A stretch of DNA of 64,000 nucleotides, taken from positions 62,001 through 126,000 of the forward strand of contig NZ_RCZD01000010.1 of NCBI RefSeq assembly GCF_006438725.1, read 5' to 3'. The notes under the pieces were generated by a model that worked only from the letters and a program-made list of their open reading frames with translations, was not told the origin of the DNA and did not search any database. The position numbers were made by a program, and so were the translations under genes. Shown here one piece after another: positions 1-10,110 of the stretch. Position 1 is the first letter of the stretch; the number at the start of each line of letters is the position of its first letter. The DNA is from Ewingella americana (GTDB taxonomy: Bacteria; Pseudomonadota; Gammaproteobacteria; Enterobacterales; Enterobacteriaceae).

Positions 1-242
1 ACACGCTGGGCGGGAAGGCAAACCCGTAACGAGATCTTGGTAGGCAAGGTATTGCGCCATGCAGATAAAATAGCGGAAAGCGACGCGCTCTCATGTAAAA
101 TCCCCCCGCGCAGCGTGAGGGCCGGTAACGGATGGTGCCACCAGTGCCGTAATTGCCAACCGTGGCGACGCCGTTGAACCGCGATCGCCCGGGCAAAACC
201 GGCTTGAATATCCAGGCCTACCTGCCATGCTTGTAGTCGCAT
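1..242 (-). CDS. hofM: HofM/PilM-like protein, N-terminal part (cut by window edge)
   Basis: Reading the minus strand from an ATG at 242 gives an open frame of 80 codons that runs off the left edge. It begins MRLQAWQVGLDIQ and contains Arg-rich and Trp-Trp segments resembling the N-terminus of enterobacterial HofM (YrfD), a PilM-like actin-fold protein of the type IV pilus/DNA-utilisation hof operon. A GGAG lies about 11 bases upstream of the start. The gene is divergent from mrcA, as in E. coli, which supports the call more than the weakly conserved sequence does. The C-terminal part and the rest of the hof operon lie outside the window. Confidence 0.72.
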   Translation of the reverse strand, partial: MRLQAWQVGLDIQAGFARAIAVQRRRHGWQLRHWWHHPLPALTLRGGILHESASLSAILSAWRNTLPTKISLRVCLPAQR

Positions 243-305
243 TTTCGCCCAATCTCCATATCGTCAAGTTAATAAAAGTACGTATCCATGTCGTAGGCTT
301 GCCTT

Positions 306-311
306 TATACT
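306..311 (+). promoter_or_regulatory. candidate -10 box for mrcA
   Basis: A TATACT hexamer lies about 50 bases upstream of the mrcA start in the hofM-mrcA divergent spacer. No good -35 is visible at 17 bases, so this is only a candidate. Confidence 0.3.
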
Positions 312-363
312 ACCGCGCGGTTGTTTATAAACTGCCCAATTGACACTAAATGGGAAATCTCAG

Positions 364-2922
364 GTGAAGTTCGTAAAGTATTTTTTGATTCTTGCACTGT
401 GTTGCATTTTGCTGGGAGCAGCCTCGATATTTGGCTTGTACAAATATATCGAGCCGCAGTTACCCGATGTCGCCACGCTCAAAGACGTGCGTTTGCAAAC
501 ACCGATGCAGGTTTACAGTGCTGAAGGCGATTTAATCGCCCAATACGGCGAGAAACGCCGTATTCCGTTAAAACTCGGCCAGATCCCACCGGAGATGGTG
601 CATGCATTCATCGCAACCGAAGACAGCCGTTTTTATGAACATCACGGCGTTGACCCGATCGGTATTTTCCGTGCGGCTTCCGTGGCACTGGTTTCTGGCC
701 ATGCTTCGCAGGGCGCCAGTACCATCACTCAGCAGCTGGCACGTAACTTCTTCCTGAGCCCGGAACGCACGCTGACGCGTAAGATCAAAGAAGCGTTTCT
801 GGCTATCCGTATCGAACAGATGATGACTAAGGATGAGATCCTTGAGTTGTATCTGAACAAGATCTACCTCGGTTACCGCGCTTATGGCGTGGGCGCAGCG
901 GCGCAGGTCTATTTTGGTAAGGATGTCAGCCAACTGACACTCAGTGAGATGGCCGTGATCGCGGGCTTGCCAAAGGCACCGTCCACGTTCAACCCGCTCT
1001 ATTCCCACGACCGCTCGCTGGCGCGTCGCAACACCGTACTGTCCCGTATGCTTGATGAGAAATACATCACGCAGGAGCAGTACGACGCTGCACGTGCAGA
1101 ACCGCTGATCGCCAATTACCATGCGCCACACATCGAGTTCTCAGCACCCTATCTGACGGAAATGGTGCGTCAGGAGATGGTGAAACGTTATGGCGACAAC
1201 GCCTATAACGACGGCTATATGGTCTACACCACTATCACCAAGAAAACCCAGCTGGCAGCACAAGAAGCCTTGCGCACCAACGTTCTGAATTACGACATGC
1301 GCCACGGCTACCGCGGCCCGTCTAATCAGATGTGGAAAGTGGGTGAGACACCTTGGGATGAGAACAAAATTGTTCAGTCACTGAAAACTCTGCCCGTTTA
1401 CGGACCGCTGTTCCCGGTGGTTGTGACACAGGTGGACGCTGAGCAGGCAACGGCAACCATGGCCAACCGCGCGGTGATTTCATTGCCGTTCAGCGGTATG
1501 CGCTGGGCGCGCCCTTATCGCTCTGATAACAGCCAGGGCCCGTCACCGAAGAGAGCATCTGACGTGGTGCAGTCCGGTCAGCAAGTCTGGGCACGTAAAG
1601 TAGGTGACGTCTGGTGGCTGGCACAGGTTCCCGACGTCAACTCAGCGATTGTCTCCCTGAACCAGAACACTGGCGCAGTTGAAGCGCTGGTCGGTGGTTT
1701 TGACTTTAACCAAAGTAAGTTTAACCGTGCAACACAGGCGCTGCGCCAGCTCGGTTCGAACATTAAACCGTTCTTGTATACCGCCGCGATGGACAAAGGC
1801 CTGACGCTGGCGACTATCCTCAACGACATGCCCATTACCCGTTGGGATGCCGGTGCGGGTCAGGACTGGCGGCCGAAAAACTCCCCACCAACCTATGTCG
1901 GCCCAATCCGCCTGCGTCAGGGGCTGGGTGAGTCGAAGAACGTCGTGATGGTGCGTGCGATGCGTGCGATGGGTGTCGATTACGCGGCGGAATATCTGCT
2001 GCGCTTCGGCTTCCCGGCCGCCAACATCGTTCACTCCGAATCGCTGGCATTAGGATCCGCATCCTTCACGCCGTTACAGGTCGTCCGGGGCTATGCCACT
2101 CTGACTAACGGGGGTTATCTGGTTGATCCTTACTTCATCACGAAAATCGTGGATGAGTCGGGTCAGGTTCAGTTTGAAGCTAAACCTAAAATTGCCTGCC
2201 GCACTTGCAACATCCCGGTGATTTATGGTGATTCGCAGAAATCAGCAGTGCTGTCTGATGACAACGTTGAGAACGTCGCGGTTTCCAGCGAAGGCAATAA
2301 CAACAACAGCGTCCCTATGCCACAGCTTGAGCAGGTTCCTGCCGGCCAGACGCAGCAAGATGGAGAGCAACAGTACGCGCCACATGTGATCAGCACCCCG
2401 CTGTCGTTCCTTATCAGTGATGCATTGAATTCCAACATCTTCGGCGAACCTGGCTGGATGGGAACCGGCTGGCGTGCTGGCAAGGATCTGAAGCGTCATG
2501 ATATCGGCGGTAAAACCGGTACAACCAACAACTCGAAAGATGCGTGGTTCTCTGGCTATGGTCCGAATGTGGTGACCTCAGTGTGGATTGGTTTTGACGA
2601 TCATCGCCGTGATCTGGGCCGCTCAACGGCTTCAGGCGCCATTCCTGACCAGATTTCTGGCGCGGAAGGCGGCGCGAAGAGTGCTCAGCCAGCCTGGGAT
2701 GACTACATGAAAGCCGTTCTGGAGGGCGTACCTGAAGAGAAACAAGTTCCACCACCGGGTATTGTGACGGTCACCATAGACAAACAGACTGGCAAGCTTT
2801 CTGATGGCGGTGGCGCAAGTCGCCCTGAGTATTTCATTGATGGCACGCAACCGACTGAACATGCCGTTCACGAAGTGGGTACCACCCTGATGGACAACGG
2901 CCAGGCGCACGAACTGTTCTGA
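364..2922 (+). CDS. mrcA: penicillin-binding protein 1A (bifunctional transglycosylase/transpeptidase)
   Basis: Class A PBP that polymerises lipid II and crosslinks peptidoglycan at the outer face of the inner membrane. The chosen start is GTG at 364 (VKFVKYFLILALCC), matching the E. coli N-terminus; an upstream in-frame ATG at 340 would add eight residues not seen in the family. Length is 852 aa against 850 in E. coli. After one N-terminal membrane anchor comes the GT51 domain, with catalytic Glu86 in EDSRFYEHHG and the motif GASTITQQLARN. The transpeptidase domain follows, with nucleophile Ser465 in SNIK, an SKN motif and KTG at 717-719. It is monocistronic, divergent from hofM, and ends at a bidirectional terminator shared with nudE. 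Confidence 0.98.
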   Translation: MKFVKYFLILALCCILLGAASIFGLYKYIEPQLPDVATLKDVRLQTPMQVYSAEGDLIAQYGEKRRIPLKLGQIPPEMVHAFIATEDSRFYEHHGVDPIGIFRAASVALVSGHASQGASTITQQLARNFFLSPERTLTRKIKEAFLAIRIEQMMTKDEILELYLNKIYLGYRAYGVGAAAQVYFGKDVSQLTLSEMAVIAGLPKAPSTFNPLYSHDRSLARRNTVLSRMLDEKYITQEQYDAARAEPLIANYHAPHIEFSAPYLTEMVRQEMVKRYGDNAYNDGYMVYTTITKKTQLAAQEALRTNVLNYDMRHGYRGPSNQMWKVGETPWDENKIVQSLKTLPVYGPLFPVVVTQVDAEQATATMANRAVISLPFSGMRWARPYRSDNSQGPSPKRASDVVQSGQQVWARKVGDVWWLAQVPDVNSAIVSLNQNTGAVEALVGGFDFNQSKFNRATQALRQLGSNIKPFLYTAAMDKGLTLATILNDMPITRWDAGAGQDWRPKNSPPTYVGPIRLRQGLGESKNVVMVRAMRAMGVDYAAEYLLRFGFPAANIVHSESLALGSASFTPLQVVRGYATLTNGGYLVDPYFITKIVDESGQVQFEAKPKIACRTCNIPVIYGDSQKSAVLSDDNVENVAVSSEGNNNNSVPMPQLEQVPAGQTQQDGEQQYAPHVISTPLSFLISDALNSNIFGEPGWMGTGWRAGKDLKRHDIGGKTGTTNNSKDAWFSGYGPNVVTSVWIGFDDHRRDLGRSTASGAIPDQISGAEGGAKSAQPAWDDYMKAVLEGVPEEKQVPPPGIVTVTIDKQTGKLSDGGGASRPEYFIDGTQPTEHAVHEVGTTLMDNGQAHELF

Positions 2923-2941
2923 TGCGCTAAAACCAGAAGAC

Positions 2942-2981
2942 AAAAAAGCCGGTCATGCACATTTCGCAGACCGGCTTTTTT
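2942..2981. terminator. bidirectional Rho-independent terminator between mrcA and nudE
   Basis: A-run, stem AGCCGGTC / GACCGGCT with a 14-base loop, then a T-run. The symmetric A and T flanks let it serve both convergent genes. Confidence 0.9.
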
Positions 2982-3017
2982 ATTGAGAAATTTTCAGGAC
3001 GTTAAGAAGAGCAAAAA

Positions 3018-3575
3018 CTAGAGCGGGTTATTCAGCAGAAATTCACGGGCAAGGAACAGTGCGCTGATGTTGCGGGCCTCGTTGAAGTCAGGCTCGTTGA
3101 GCAGCTCCATCATGCGGGCGATGGGCCAGCGGGTTTGTGGCAACGGTTCCGGCTCATCCCCTTCCAGGCTTTGCGAGTACAGCCCTTTGGCAATGACAAT
3201 ATTCATGCGACTGGAGAAATACGAAGGGGCCATAGTCAGTTGAGAGAGGAAATCGAAGTGCTGCGCGCCATAGCCTACCTCTTCCATCAACTCCCGGTTC
3301 GCAGCCTCAAGCACACTTTCTCCGGGATCAATCAACCCCTTGGGGAAACCCAGCTCATAGCTGTCGATACCCACGGCATATTCGTGAATCAACAGCAGGT
3401 CTTCGCCGATAACCGGAACAATCAGCACGGCTTCACGGTTCGATGGGCGCATGCGTTCATAGACGCGCTGCACGCCGTTGCTGAAAGTAAGATCGACGGA
3501 TTCAATGGTGAACAATCGCGAACTCGCGACCGTTGTCACTTTGTGAATCTCAGGTTTTTGCAGGTGCTTATCCAT
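3018..3575 (-). CDS. nudE: ADP compounds hydrolase NudE (Nudix family)
   Basis: 185-aa Nudix hydrolase that cleaves ADP-ribose, Ap3A, NADH and related ADP compounds in the cytoplasm. The Nudix box GX5EX7REXXEEXG is complete: GLIDPGESVLEAANRELMEE followed by VG, at about residues 80-102. The N-terminus (MDKHLQKPEIHKV) aligns with the E. coli start. It is convergent with mrcA and divergent from igaA across a 362-bp spacer, the conserved enterobacterial arrangement. The C-terminal EARNISALFLAREFL segment is also family-typical. Confidence 0.96.
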   Translation of the reverse strand: MDKHLQKPEIHKVTTVASSRLFTIESVDLTFSNGVQRVYERMRPSNREAVLIVPVIGEDLLLIHEYAVGIDSYELGFPKGLIDPGESVLEAANRELMEEVGYGAQHFDFLSQLTMAPSYFSSRMNIVIAKGLYSQSLEGDEPEPLPQTRWPIARMMELLNEPDFNEARNISALFLAREFLLNNPL

Positions 3576-3937
3576 GTGTTCCCCAATTTATTGTTCACCT
3601 GATACCGGTGACGCAATGGGTTTCAATTCGTTGTCACTTAATGGCATTGTGCGTTAATGCGAACCTTCATCGCAATATTTGTGCGACATAAATTCGGTAT
3701 CGTCACCGTCAGCCAGGAAATTTCCGCATGGGAGTTCGGGATCCGCTTCTCAAATCCGAGAAATAACCCTTAACAAAAAGCTTCACGTATAAAAATAGGA
3801 TTATACCGATACCCTCTACGTTGAGATTATTGGTATGATCGAAAATGGCTGTTTTTATGAAGCAATTAAACGAATAACTCATTCATAAACATGTCTTTCC
3901 AACGCGTCGATATCAGTCATCTTAGTCAGGGGATCGG
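3576..3937. promoter_or_regulatory. nudE-igaA divergent spacer
   Basis: 362 bases without a gene, separating divergently transcribed nudE and igaA, so it must hold promoters for both. An AT-rich stretch with TATAAAAAT lies around 3788-3796 and fits an igaA-side promoter. I see no strong hairpin or direct repeat. Confidence 0.4.
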
Positions 3938-6082
3938 ATGAGCACAGTAGTCGTTACACTTTTTTTATTGTGTCTCACCGTCATTGCCGCAGGGGTATTC
4001 CTCTGGTTTATCGTCCGGCGCCGTAGTACGGCGACTTCCAATGTGCATTTTTCCAAGCCCAATCAACGCAAGCTGACGCAGCAGGAGCGCGACGCTGTCG
4101 AGCAATATCTGCGCCAAAATGAAAAGCTAAGCCAGACCCCGATCACCCATCGCAGTAATTTAATGCTCCAACGCGACAAGCTCACGCTGACGGCCAAAAG
4201 CGAAAGTGTCTACACCGTGACCCGCGCCATCACCCGCTATGGGGTTGCCAGCGAAGAACCCAATAAATGGCGTTATTTTCTGGAAACGACTGAAATCCAT
4301 CTGCCCCCGTTTTGGGAGCAGTACATCGCCCATGAAAACCACGTTGAGCTGATCAAAACCCAAACGGTGCCGCTGGTGATTTCGCTCAACGGGCACTCTC
4401 TGGTCGACCATATTTACGAACGTTCTGCCCCCGGCCCCTCAGTCATACCCACACCACCACAAAATGCTTCGATCCGCCATGAAGAAAGTGAACATATTCA
4501 GCTGGTGAAGGTTCGCTACGAAACCCGCGAAGAGCATGCCCTTACCCGCTCCAACGGCGTGCGTGAAGCGCTGGCGATTTCCGCAGTGATGCTGTTGCTG
4601 TTTATCACCCTGGTAGGGCCGGCGGTGATTTTACCGTGGATGCTGGCGATAGCCGCCCTTCTGCTCGGATGGGTCGGCTGGCGTTTTCTGGCTGAGCGTC
4701 TGGGGAAAAACCGTAAAGAGATCCACTGCTTGCGCGGTCAGCCTAAACGCTGGGGCCTGTTTGGTGAATCAAAGCAGGGCGATATCAGCAATATTTCGTT
4801 AGGCGCGGTAGATCTGATTTATCCACCGCACTGGCACGCCTATATTGGGCGGGACCTGGGCCAGCCAACGGACGTCGAACTCTACATGAACAGCCAGGTC
4901 GTTCGTCAGGGGGCCTATCTCTCACTGCATGACGAAGTCAAAAACTTCCCGTTACAGCTGTGGGGAAAAAATCTGGTACTGGCGGCCAGTGCGTTAGTGT
5001 TGTTGGTGATGCTGCTGATTTACGTCCCGCTCGGTCTGCCACTGAAACTCAGCCTTGCCTGGCTACAGGGCGCGCAGAGCACACAGGTCAGCAGTGTGCA
5101 GGCGTTGGAGAAAACCCCGCTGCGCGTCGGTGATACGCTGAAAGTACAGGGTACCGGCATGTGTTACGTTCCACCGGCAAATGCCAGAACAGCGCCTACC
5201 GGGTTTATGCCGTTTGATTGCTCGGGGATTTACTGGAATGAAGCCGCGCCGCTGCCGATGCCGGAATCAGAATCTATTGATGCCGCGACGGCGCTGCTGA
5301 CCACGGTCAACACCCAGTTGCACCCGGGTGACACCCTGGAACAAAATATCAACCCTCAGTTGGCAACGGCCATTGAGAAATCAGGCATGATTTTGCTGGA
5401 TGACTTTTCTGACATCGTGCTGAAAACTCAAACACTTTGCAGCACCAGCGATGACTGTGTACGGCTGAAAAATGCGCTGGTCAATCTGGGCAACGCGGAT
5501 AACTGGGCGACGTTAGTTAAACGCGCAAAATCTGGCACATTGAAGGGCATGAACGTGCTATTGCGGCCGGTGAGTGCACAATCACTCAGCGAACTGGTTA
5601 ACACCGCGACCTCCTCCTTTTTCGCCCATGAAACACGCCGTGCAGCGGAAACGTTAAACAGTCCGCCGCCGGGCGGCTTCTTGATCAGTAATGACGAAGG
5701 TAAGCAGTTGGTAGAACAGCCTGTTCCGCCTGTGTCGTTATATGCCTACAACCCACTCGGCCAGTGGAAGCAGTTACAGAATTTATCCTCAATGTTGTTG
5801 CACACGCCATTCAGTGCGCAGGGCGTTATTACCAACATCAGTACTGATGCTAACGGGACGCGCCATATTTCACTGCACAGCGAGCCAGATATCTCCACTC
5901 TGTGGCGTTACCTTGGCACCAGTCTGCTGCTGCTGCTGCTGATTGTCTTCCTGCTGCTCAACAGCATTCTGCTGGTGAAGCGCCGCTTGAAAGATAAGTA
6001 CCGCATGAACAATATTCAGAATTACTACAACAACTGCTTCAATCCGACACTGGTCACTACAACGGTTCGCAGTCTGGACTGA
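3938..6082 (+). CDS. igaA: IgaA/YrfF, inner-membrane repressor of the Rcs phosphorelay
   Basis: 714-aa polytopic inner-membrane protein (E. coli YrfF about 711 aa). IgaA restrains the Rcs envelope-stress phosphorelay and is released by the lipoprotein RcsF; it is essential in Rcs-competent enterobacteria. Hydrophobic segments are visible at about residues 1-25, 211-252 (two helices), 345-366 and 657-682. Between the last two lies a large, presumably periplasmic domain with several Cys residues (CYVPP, FDCSG, CSTSDDC). The position between nudE and yrfG is the conserved one. The start at 3938 sits 3' of a CAGGGGATCGG segment that can act as ribosome binding site. Confidence 0.95.
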   Translation: MSTVVVTLFLLCLTVIAAGVFLWFIVRRRSTATSNVHFSKPNQRKLTQQERDAVEQYLRQNEKLSQTPITHRSNLMLQRDKLTLTAKSESVYTVTRAITRYGVASEEPNKWRYFLETTEIHLPPFWEQYIAHENHVELIKTQTVPLVISLNGHSLVDHIYERSAPGPSVIPTPPQNASIRHEESEHIQLVKVRYETREEHALTRSNGVREALAISAVMLLLFITLVGPAVILPWMLAIAALLLGWVGWRFLAERLGKNRKEIHCLRGQPKRWGLFGESKQGDISNISLGAVDLIYPPHWHAYIGRDLGQPTDVELYMNSQVVRQGAYLSLHDEVKNFPLQLWGKNLVLAASALVLLVMLLIYVPLGLPLKLSLAWLQGAQSTQVSSVQALEKTPLRVGDTLKVQGTGMCYVPPANARTAPTGFMPFDCSGIYWNEAAPLPMPESESIDAATALLTTVNTQLHPGDTLEQNINPQLATAIEKSGMILLDDFSDIVLKTQTLCSTSDDCVRLKNALVNLGNADNWATLVKRAKSGTLKGMNVLLRPVSAQSLSELVNTATSSFFAHETRRAAETLNSPPPGGFLISNDEGKQLVEQPVPPVSLYAYNPLGQWKQLQNLSSMLLHTPFSAQGVITNISTDANGTRHISLHSEPDISTLWRYLGTSLLLLLLIVFLLLNSILLVKRRLKDKYRMNNIQNYYNNCFNPTLVTTTVRSLD

Positions 6083-6194
6083 CGACTTTCTGTGTCAGCG
6101 GCCCCTGTGCTACCCTGAAACCCTTTCCTGTGATTAAACATTCGCTCCCTGCGGTGGCTGACAAATGCCACCTGGCGGGCGATATGGAGCCTGC

Positions 6195-6884
6195 ATGTCC
6201 CCGGATTTCGACTGGAACACTATTGATACCGTACTGCTTGATATGGATGGCACTCTGCTGGATCTGGCCTTCGACAGCCAGTTCTGGTTGCAGGACGTAC
6301 CGCTGGCGCTGAGCCAGCAGCGCGCTATTGCCTTCGAGGAAGCGCGTCAATATATCCATGCCGAATATCTCGCCGTTCAGCACACCATGAACTGGTATTG
6401 CTTCGATTACTGGAGCCAAAAGCTGGATCTGGATATCTACCAGATGACCACCGATATCGGCAGTAACGCCAGATTGCGTGACGATACCCTGCCGTTTTTA
6501 CAGCAGTTACGCGACAGTGGCCGCACAGCCATTTTGCTGACCAATGCCCACCCGCACAGCCTGGCGGTGAAATGTCAGCACACGGGTTTAGACCAGCACC
6601 TTGATTTATTACTTTCCACCCACACATTTGGTTATCCGAAGGAAGATCAGCGATTGTGGGCGGCAGTACAACAGCAAACAAGTTTTAACCCACAGCGCAC
6701 CCTCTTTGTGGATGATGGTGAACCTATCCTCAATGCGGCAAAAACCTTTGGTATCCGCTATTGTCTGGGTATAGAAAACCCCGACTCCACTCTGGCGGAT
6801 AAGTCCTTTGATGCGCACCCGTCGATCAGCGATTACCGCAGCCTGCTGCCTTTGATTCAACCGGTTGCAGGCAGGGTCGCGTAA
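6195..6884 (+). CDS. yrfG: GMP/IMP nucleotidase YrfG (HAD superfamily)
   Basis: 229-aa HAD-like phosphatase; in E. coli YrfG dephosphorylates purine 5'-mononucleotides (GMP, IMP). HAD motif I is DMDGTLLDL near residue 18, motif II is the LLTNAHPH segment, and motifs III/IV are the conserved Lys in FGYPKEDQR and FVDDGEP. The start at 6195 (MSPDFDWNTIDT) is preferred over an upstream in-frame ATG because GGAG lies 6186-6189 and the family N-terminus begins here. It lies upstream of hslR and hslO in the same direction, spaced for co-transcription (25 bases to hslR). Confidence 0.93.
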   Translation: MSPDFDWNTIDTVLLDMDGTLLDLAFDSQFWLQDVPLALSQQRAIAFEEARQYIHAEYLAVQHTMNWYCFDYWSQKLDLDIYQMTTDIGSNARLRDDTLPFLQQLRDSGRTAILLTNAHPHSLAVKCQHTGLDQHLDLLLSTHTFGYPKEDQRLWAAVQQQTSFNPQRTLFVDDGEPILNAAKTFGIRYCLGIENPDSTLADKSFDAHPSISDYRSLLPLIQPVAGRVA

Positions 6885-6909
6885 ACCTCGCTCACCCCTG
6901 GAGAGACGA

Positions 6910-7314
6910 ATGAAGGGTAAAACGGACGAAGATGACAACGCAATCCGCCTCGACAAATGGTTGTGGGCGGCGCGTTTTTACAAAACCCGTGCGCTGGCAC
7001 GGGAGATGGTTGATGGCGGTAAAGTGCATTACAACGGTCAGCGCAGTAAGCCCAGCAAGCTGATGGAAATGAACGCCGAAATTACCCTGCGTCAGGGAAA
7101 TGACGAGAAAACGGTCTTGGTGTTGGGTTTAACCCTCCAGCGCCGCACTGCGGAAGAAGCGCAAAAGCTCTATCAGGAAACCGAGGCAAGCGTCGTCAAA
7201 AGGGAAAAAGTCGCCCTGGCACGCAAAATGAATACCATGCCTCATCCGGATCGTCGTCCTGATAAAAAGGAACGCCGCGACCTGATCAAATTTAAAAATG
7301 GCGACGCGGAATAA
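6910..7314 (+). CDS. hslR: Hsp15, heat-shock ribosome-associated RNA-binding protein
   Basis: 134-aa basic protein with an N-terminal S4 RNA-binding domain (RLDKWLWAARFYKTRALA and GGKVHYNGQRSKPSK). Hsp15 binds free 50S subunits carrying a stalled nascent chain and helps recycle them after heat shock. The start at 6910 is fixed by GGAGAGACGA just upstream and by the family N-terminus; an in-frame upstream ATG at 6865 overlaps yrfG and is rejected. The C-terminus is rich in Arg and Lys (PHPDRRPDKKERRDL). It is followed after 30 bases by hslO, the usual heat-shock pair. Confidence 0.96.
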   Translation: MKGKTDEDDNAIRLDKWLWAARFYKTRALAREMVDGGKVHYNGQRSKPSKLMEMNAEITLRQGNDEKTVLVLGLTLQRRTAEEAQKLYQETEASVVKREKVALARKMNTMPHPDRRPDKKERRDLIKFKNGDAE

Positions 7315-7344
7315 CCGGCGTTAACCATTAAACAGAGAGAAATT

Positions 7345-8229
7345 ATGTCTAATCACGACCAACTGCACCGCTATCTGTTCACTCACCACGCCGTGCGCGG
7401 TGAACTCGTATCACTTAGCGAGACGTTTCAACAGATCGTTGCAGGTCACGACTACCCTGCCGAAGTCCGTACTTTGCTTGGCGAGATGCTGGTAGCCACC
7501 AGCCTGCTGACGGCAACGCTCAAGTTTGACGGCGATATCACCGTTCAGTTACAAGGCGATGGCCCGCTGAAACTGGCGGTGATCAACGGCAATAACCGTC
7601 AGGAGATGCGCGGTGTCGCGCGTCTGCAGGGTGACATTACCGCAGACAGTACGCTGCGCCAGATGATCGGTAACGGCTATATGGTGATCACCATTTCCCC
7701 AACCGAAGGCGAACGTTATCAGGGCGTGGTCGGTCTGGAGGGCGAGACGCTGGCCGAGTGTCTGGAAAACTACTTTATGCAGTCGGAGCAGTTGCCAACG
7801 CGCATTTTCATTCGCACCGGGCAGTCTGAAGGCAAACCGGCTGCGGGCGGCTTGCTGTTGCAGGTCCTTCCGGCGCAGGAAACCGATCCCGAAGAGTTCA
7901 GTCACTTGTCTCAGTTGACTCACACCATCAAAGCGGACGAATTGTTCAGCCTGCCAGCCAATGAAGTGCTGTACCGTTTGTATCATCAGGAGGAAGTCAC
8001 CCTGTATGAACCACAGGATGTCTGTTTCCGCTGCACCTGTTCACGTGACCGCTGCGCTGACGCGCTGATGACTCTGCCGGGTGAAGAAGTGCTCGAGATG
8101 CTGGAAGAAGACGGAAAAATCGAAATGCATTGCGACTACTGTGGCAGCGATTACATCTTTGATGCCATGGACATGGCGACGCTGAAAGCCAGCGGCAGTC
8201 TGCCGGACGCCGATGGCGCAGTCCATTAA
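7345..8229 (+). CDS. hslO: Hsp33, redox-regulated holdase chaperone
   Basis: 294-aa cytosolic chaperone (E. coli 292 aa) activated by oxidation together with unfolding. The four zinc-binding cysteines of the redox switch are present as CTC (Cys230, Cys232) and CDYC (Cys263, Cys266); two further Cys (227 and 237) flank the first pair. AGAGAG lies upstream as ribosome binding site. It is the last gene of the yrfG-hslR-hslO run, and an inverted repeat follows 23 bases after its stop. Confidence 0.97.
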   Translation: MSNHDQLHRYLFTHHAVRGELVSLSETFQQIVAGHDYPAEVRTLLGEMLVATSLLTATLKFDGDITVQLQGDGPLKLAVINGNNRQEMRGVARLQGDITADSTLRQMIGNGYMVITISPTEGERYQGVVGLEGETLAECLENYFMQSEQLPTRIFIRTGQSEGKPAAGGLLLQVLPAQETDPEEFSHLSQLTHTIKADELFSLPANEVLYRLYHQEEVTLYEPQDVCFRCTCSRDRCADALMTLPGEEVLEMLEEDGKIEMHCDYCGSDYIFDAMDMATLKASGSLPDADGAVH

Positions 8230-8252
8230 GCACCATTAACTCCCCATAAAAC

Positions 8253-8275
8253 GGAGCAATGTCTGACATTGCTCC
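8253..8275. repeat. inverted repeat after hslO, weak terminator candidate
   Basis: GGAGCAATGTC at 8253-8263 and its exact complement at 8265-8275, leaving a very tight loop. No T-run follows, so intrinsic termination is uncertain; it could stabilise the hslO transcript end. Confidence 0.4.
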
Positions 8276-8472
8276 ACCTTCATTGCAGTCTTGTTCTTCT
8301 GTTACACCATTCACGTGCACTCTCTCGCAGAATTACCAAAAATCCCGTCACTGATACCATTCTTTGATAGCTATCGCGGATAAAACGCCATAAAACCCTA
8401 CAATTACAGTCAATTTAATCATAGCGGCTGACTGGCCGTTCAGGTTTAACCATTCGATTGAGGAGCAGGGAT

Positions 8473-10092
8473 ATGCCAACACGTCATCTCAGTAAAGAAA
8501 TATTGGCCACCTACGGCATCAACGACACCAGCGACATCATCTACAACCCGGATTACGACTTACTTTTCAAAGAAGAGACCGCGCCGGGGCTTGAAGGTTT
8601 TGAGCGCGGTCAGGTTACTGAGCTGGGTGCGGTCAATGTAGATACCGGGATTTTCACCGGCCGCTCACCGAAAGATAAATATATCGTGCGCGATGATACG
8701 ACCCGCGACACCGTCTGGTGGGCCGATCAGGGCAAAGGGAAAAACGACAACCAGCCGCTGAGCCAGGAAGTTTGGAGTGCGCTGAAATCCCTGGTGACGG
8801 AGCAACTCTCCGGTAAACGCCTGTTCATTATCGACGCCTTCTGTGGTGCCAACCCTGATTCGCGCCTGAAAGTCCGGTTCATCACGGAGGTTGCCTGGCA
8901 GGCGCACTTCGTCAAAAACATGTTTATCCGCCCGACCGATGATGAGCTGGAAAGTTTCGAACCCGATTTTATCGTAATGAATGGTGCGAAATGCACCAAC
9001 CCACACTGGAAGCAGCAAGGGCTGAACTCCGAAAACTTTGTGGCCTTCAATCTGACAGAGCGCATTCAGCTCATTGGCGGCACCTGGTATGGCGGCGAAA
9101 TGAAGAAAGGGATGTTCTCGGTGATGAACTACCTATTGCCGCTCAAAGGCATTGCCTCGATGCACTGCTCGGCGAACGTCGGCGAAAAAGGCGATGTGGC
9201 GATTTTCTTCGGGCTGTCTGGCACCGGTAAAACCACGCTATCTACCGACCCAAAACGCAAGTTGATTGGCGATGACGAACACGGCTGGGATGATGACGGC
9301 GTATTCAACTTCGAAGGCGGCTGCTACGCCAAGACCATCAAGCTGAGTAAAGAGGCCGAACCGGACATTTACGGGGCTATCACCCGTGACGCGCTGCTGG
9401 AAAACGTCGTAGTCAGCGAAGACGGTAAAATCGACTTCGATGACAATTCCAAGACGGAAAACACCCGCGTCTCCTACCCGATTTACCACATTCACAATAT
9501 CGTTAAACCGGTATCGAAAGCTGGCCATGCCACCAAAGTGATCTTCCTGACCGCCGATGCCTTTGGCGTTCTGCCGCCGGTATCACGCCTGACCGCCGAC
9601 CAGACGCAATACCATTTTCTGGCGGGCTTCACCGCCAAGCTGGCAGGTACCGAACGTGGTGTCACAGAACCGACGCCAACCTTCTCTGCCTGCTTCGGCG
9701 CAGCATTCCTTACGCTGCACCCGACCCAGTATGCCGAAGTGCTGGTGAAGCGTATGCAGGCCGCTGGCGCGCAGGCTTATCTGGTGAACACCGGCTGGAA
9801 CGGCACGGGCAAACGGATTTCGATTCAAAACACCCGAGCCATCATCGATGCCATCCTTAACGGAAAAATCGACGATGCCGAAACCTTCACGCTGCCGGTA
9901 TTCAACCTCGCAGTTCCTACCGGGTTACCAGGCGTCGATACCCATATTCTTGATCCGCGTAACACCTACGCCAGCCGCGAACAGTGGCAGGAGAAGGCGC
10001 ATGACCTTGCGCAGCGGTTTGTGACTAACTTTGATAAATATACCGATACGGAAGCGGGGGCCAAGTTAGTAGCGGCGGGACCGAAGCTTTAA
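8473..10092 (+). CDS. pckA: phosphoenolpyruvate carboxykinase (ATP)
   Basis: 539-aa gluconeogenic enzyme (E. coli 540 aa) converting oxaloacetate and ATP to PEP, CO2 and ADP in the cytosol. The kinase-1a P-loop GLSGTGKTT lies at residues 247-255 and is followed by the metal-binding [11 protein letters not shown] segment; [11 protein letters not shown] is in the N-terminal domain. The start at 8473 has AGGAG at 8461-8465; a TTG five codons upstream overlaps that ribosome binding site and is rejected. The neighbours envZ-ompR downstream on the other strand are conserved, but the spacer here is much longer than usual and full of repeats. Confidence 0.98.
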   Translation: MPTRHLSKEILATYGINDTSDIIYNPDYDLLFKEETAPGLEGFERGQVTELGAVNVDTGIFTGRSPKDKYIVRDDTTRDTVWWADQGKGKNDNQPLSQEVWSALKSLVTEQLSGKRLFIIDAFCGANPDSRLKVRFITEVAWQAHFVKNMFIRPTDDELESFEPDFIVMNGAKCTNPHWKQQGLNSENFVAFNLTERIQLIGGTWYGGEMKKGMFSVMNYLLPLKGIASMHCSANVGEKGDVAIFFGLSGTGKTTLSTDPKRKLIGDDEHGWDDDGVFNFEGGCYAKTIKLSKEAEPDIYGAITRDALLENVVVSEDGKIDFDDNSKTENTRVSYPIYHIHNIVKPVSKAGHATKVIFLTADAFGVLPPVSRLTADQTQYHFLAGFTAKLAGTERGVTEPTPTFSACFGAAFLTLHPTQYAEVLVKRMQAAGAQAYLVNTGWNGTGKRISIQNTRAIIDAILNGKIDDAETFTLPVFNLAVPTGLPGVDTHILDPRNTYASREQWQEKAHDLAQRFVTNFDKYTDTEAGAKLVAAGPKL

Positions 10093-10110
10093 AAGCTTCA
10101 TCAAGTTTTT
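10083..10110 (+). terminator. hairpin enclosing the pckA stop codon
   Basis: GAAGCTT (10083-10089) and AAGCTTC (10093-10099) pair around the TAA stop codon at 10090-10092, which forms the whole loop. A T-rich stretch (AAGTTTTTAGG) follows. This may be the pckA terminator, although the stem is short and not GC-rich. Confidence 0.5.
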
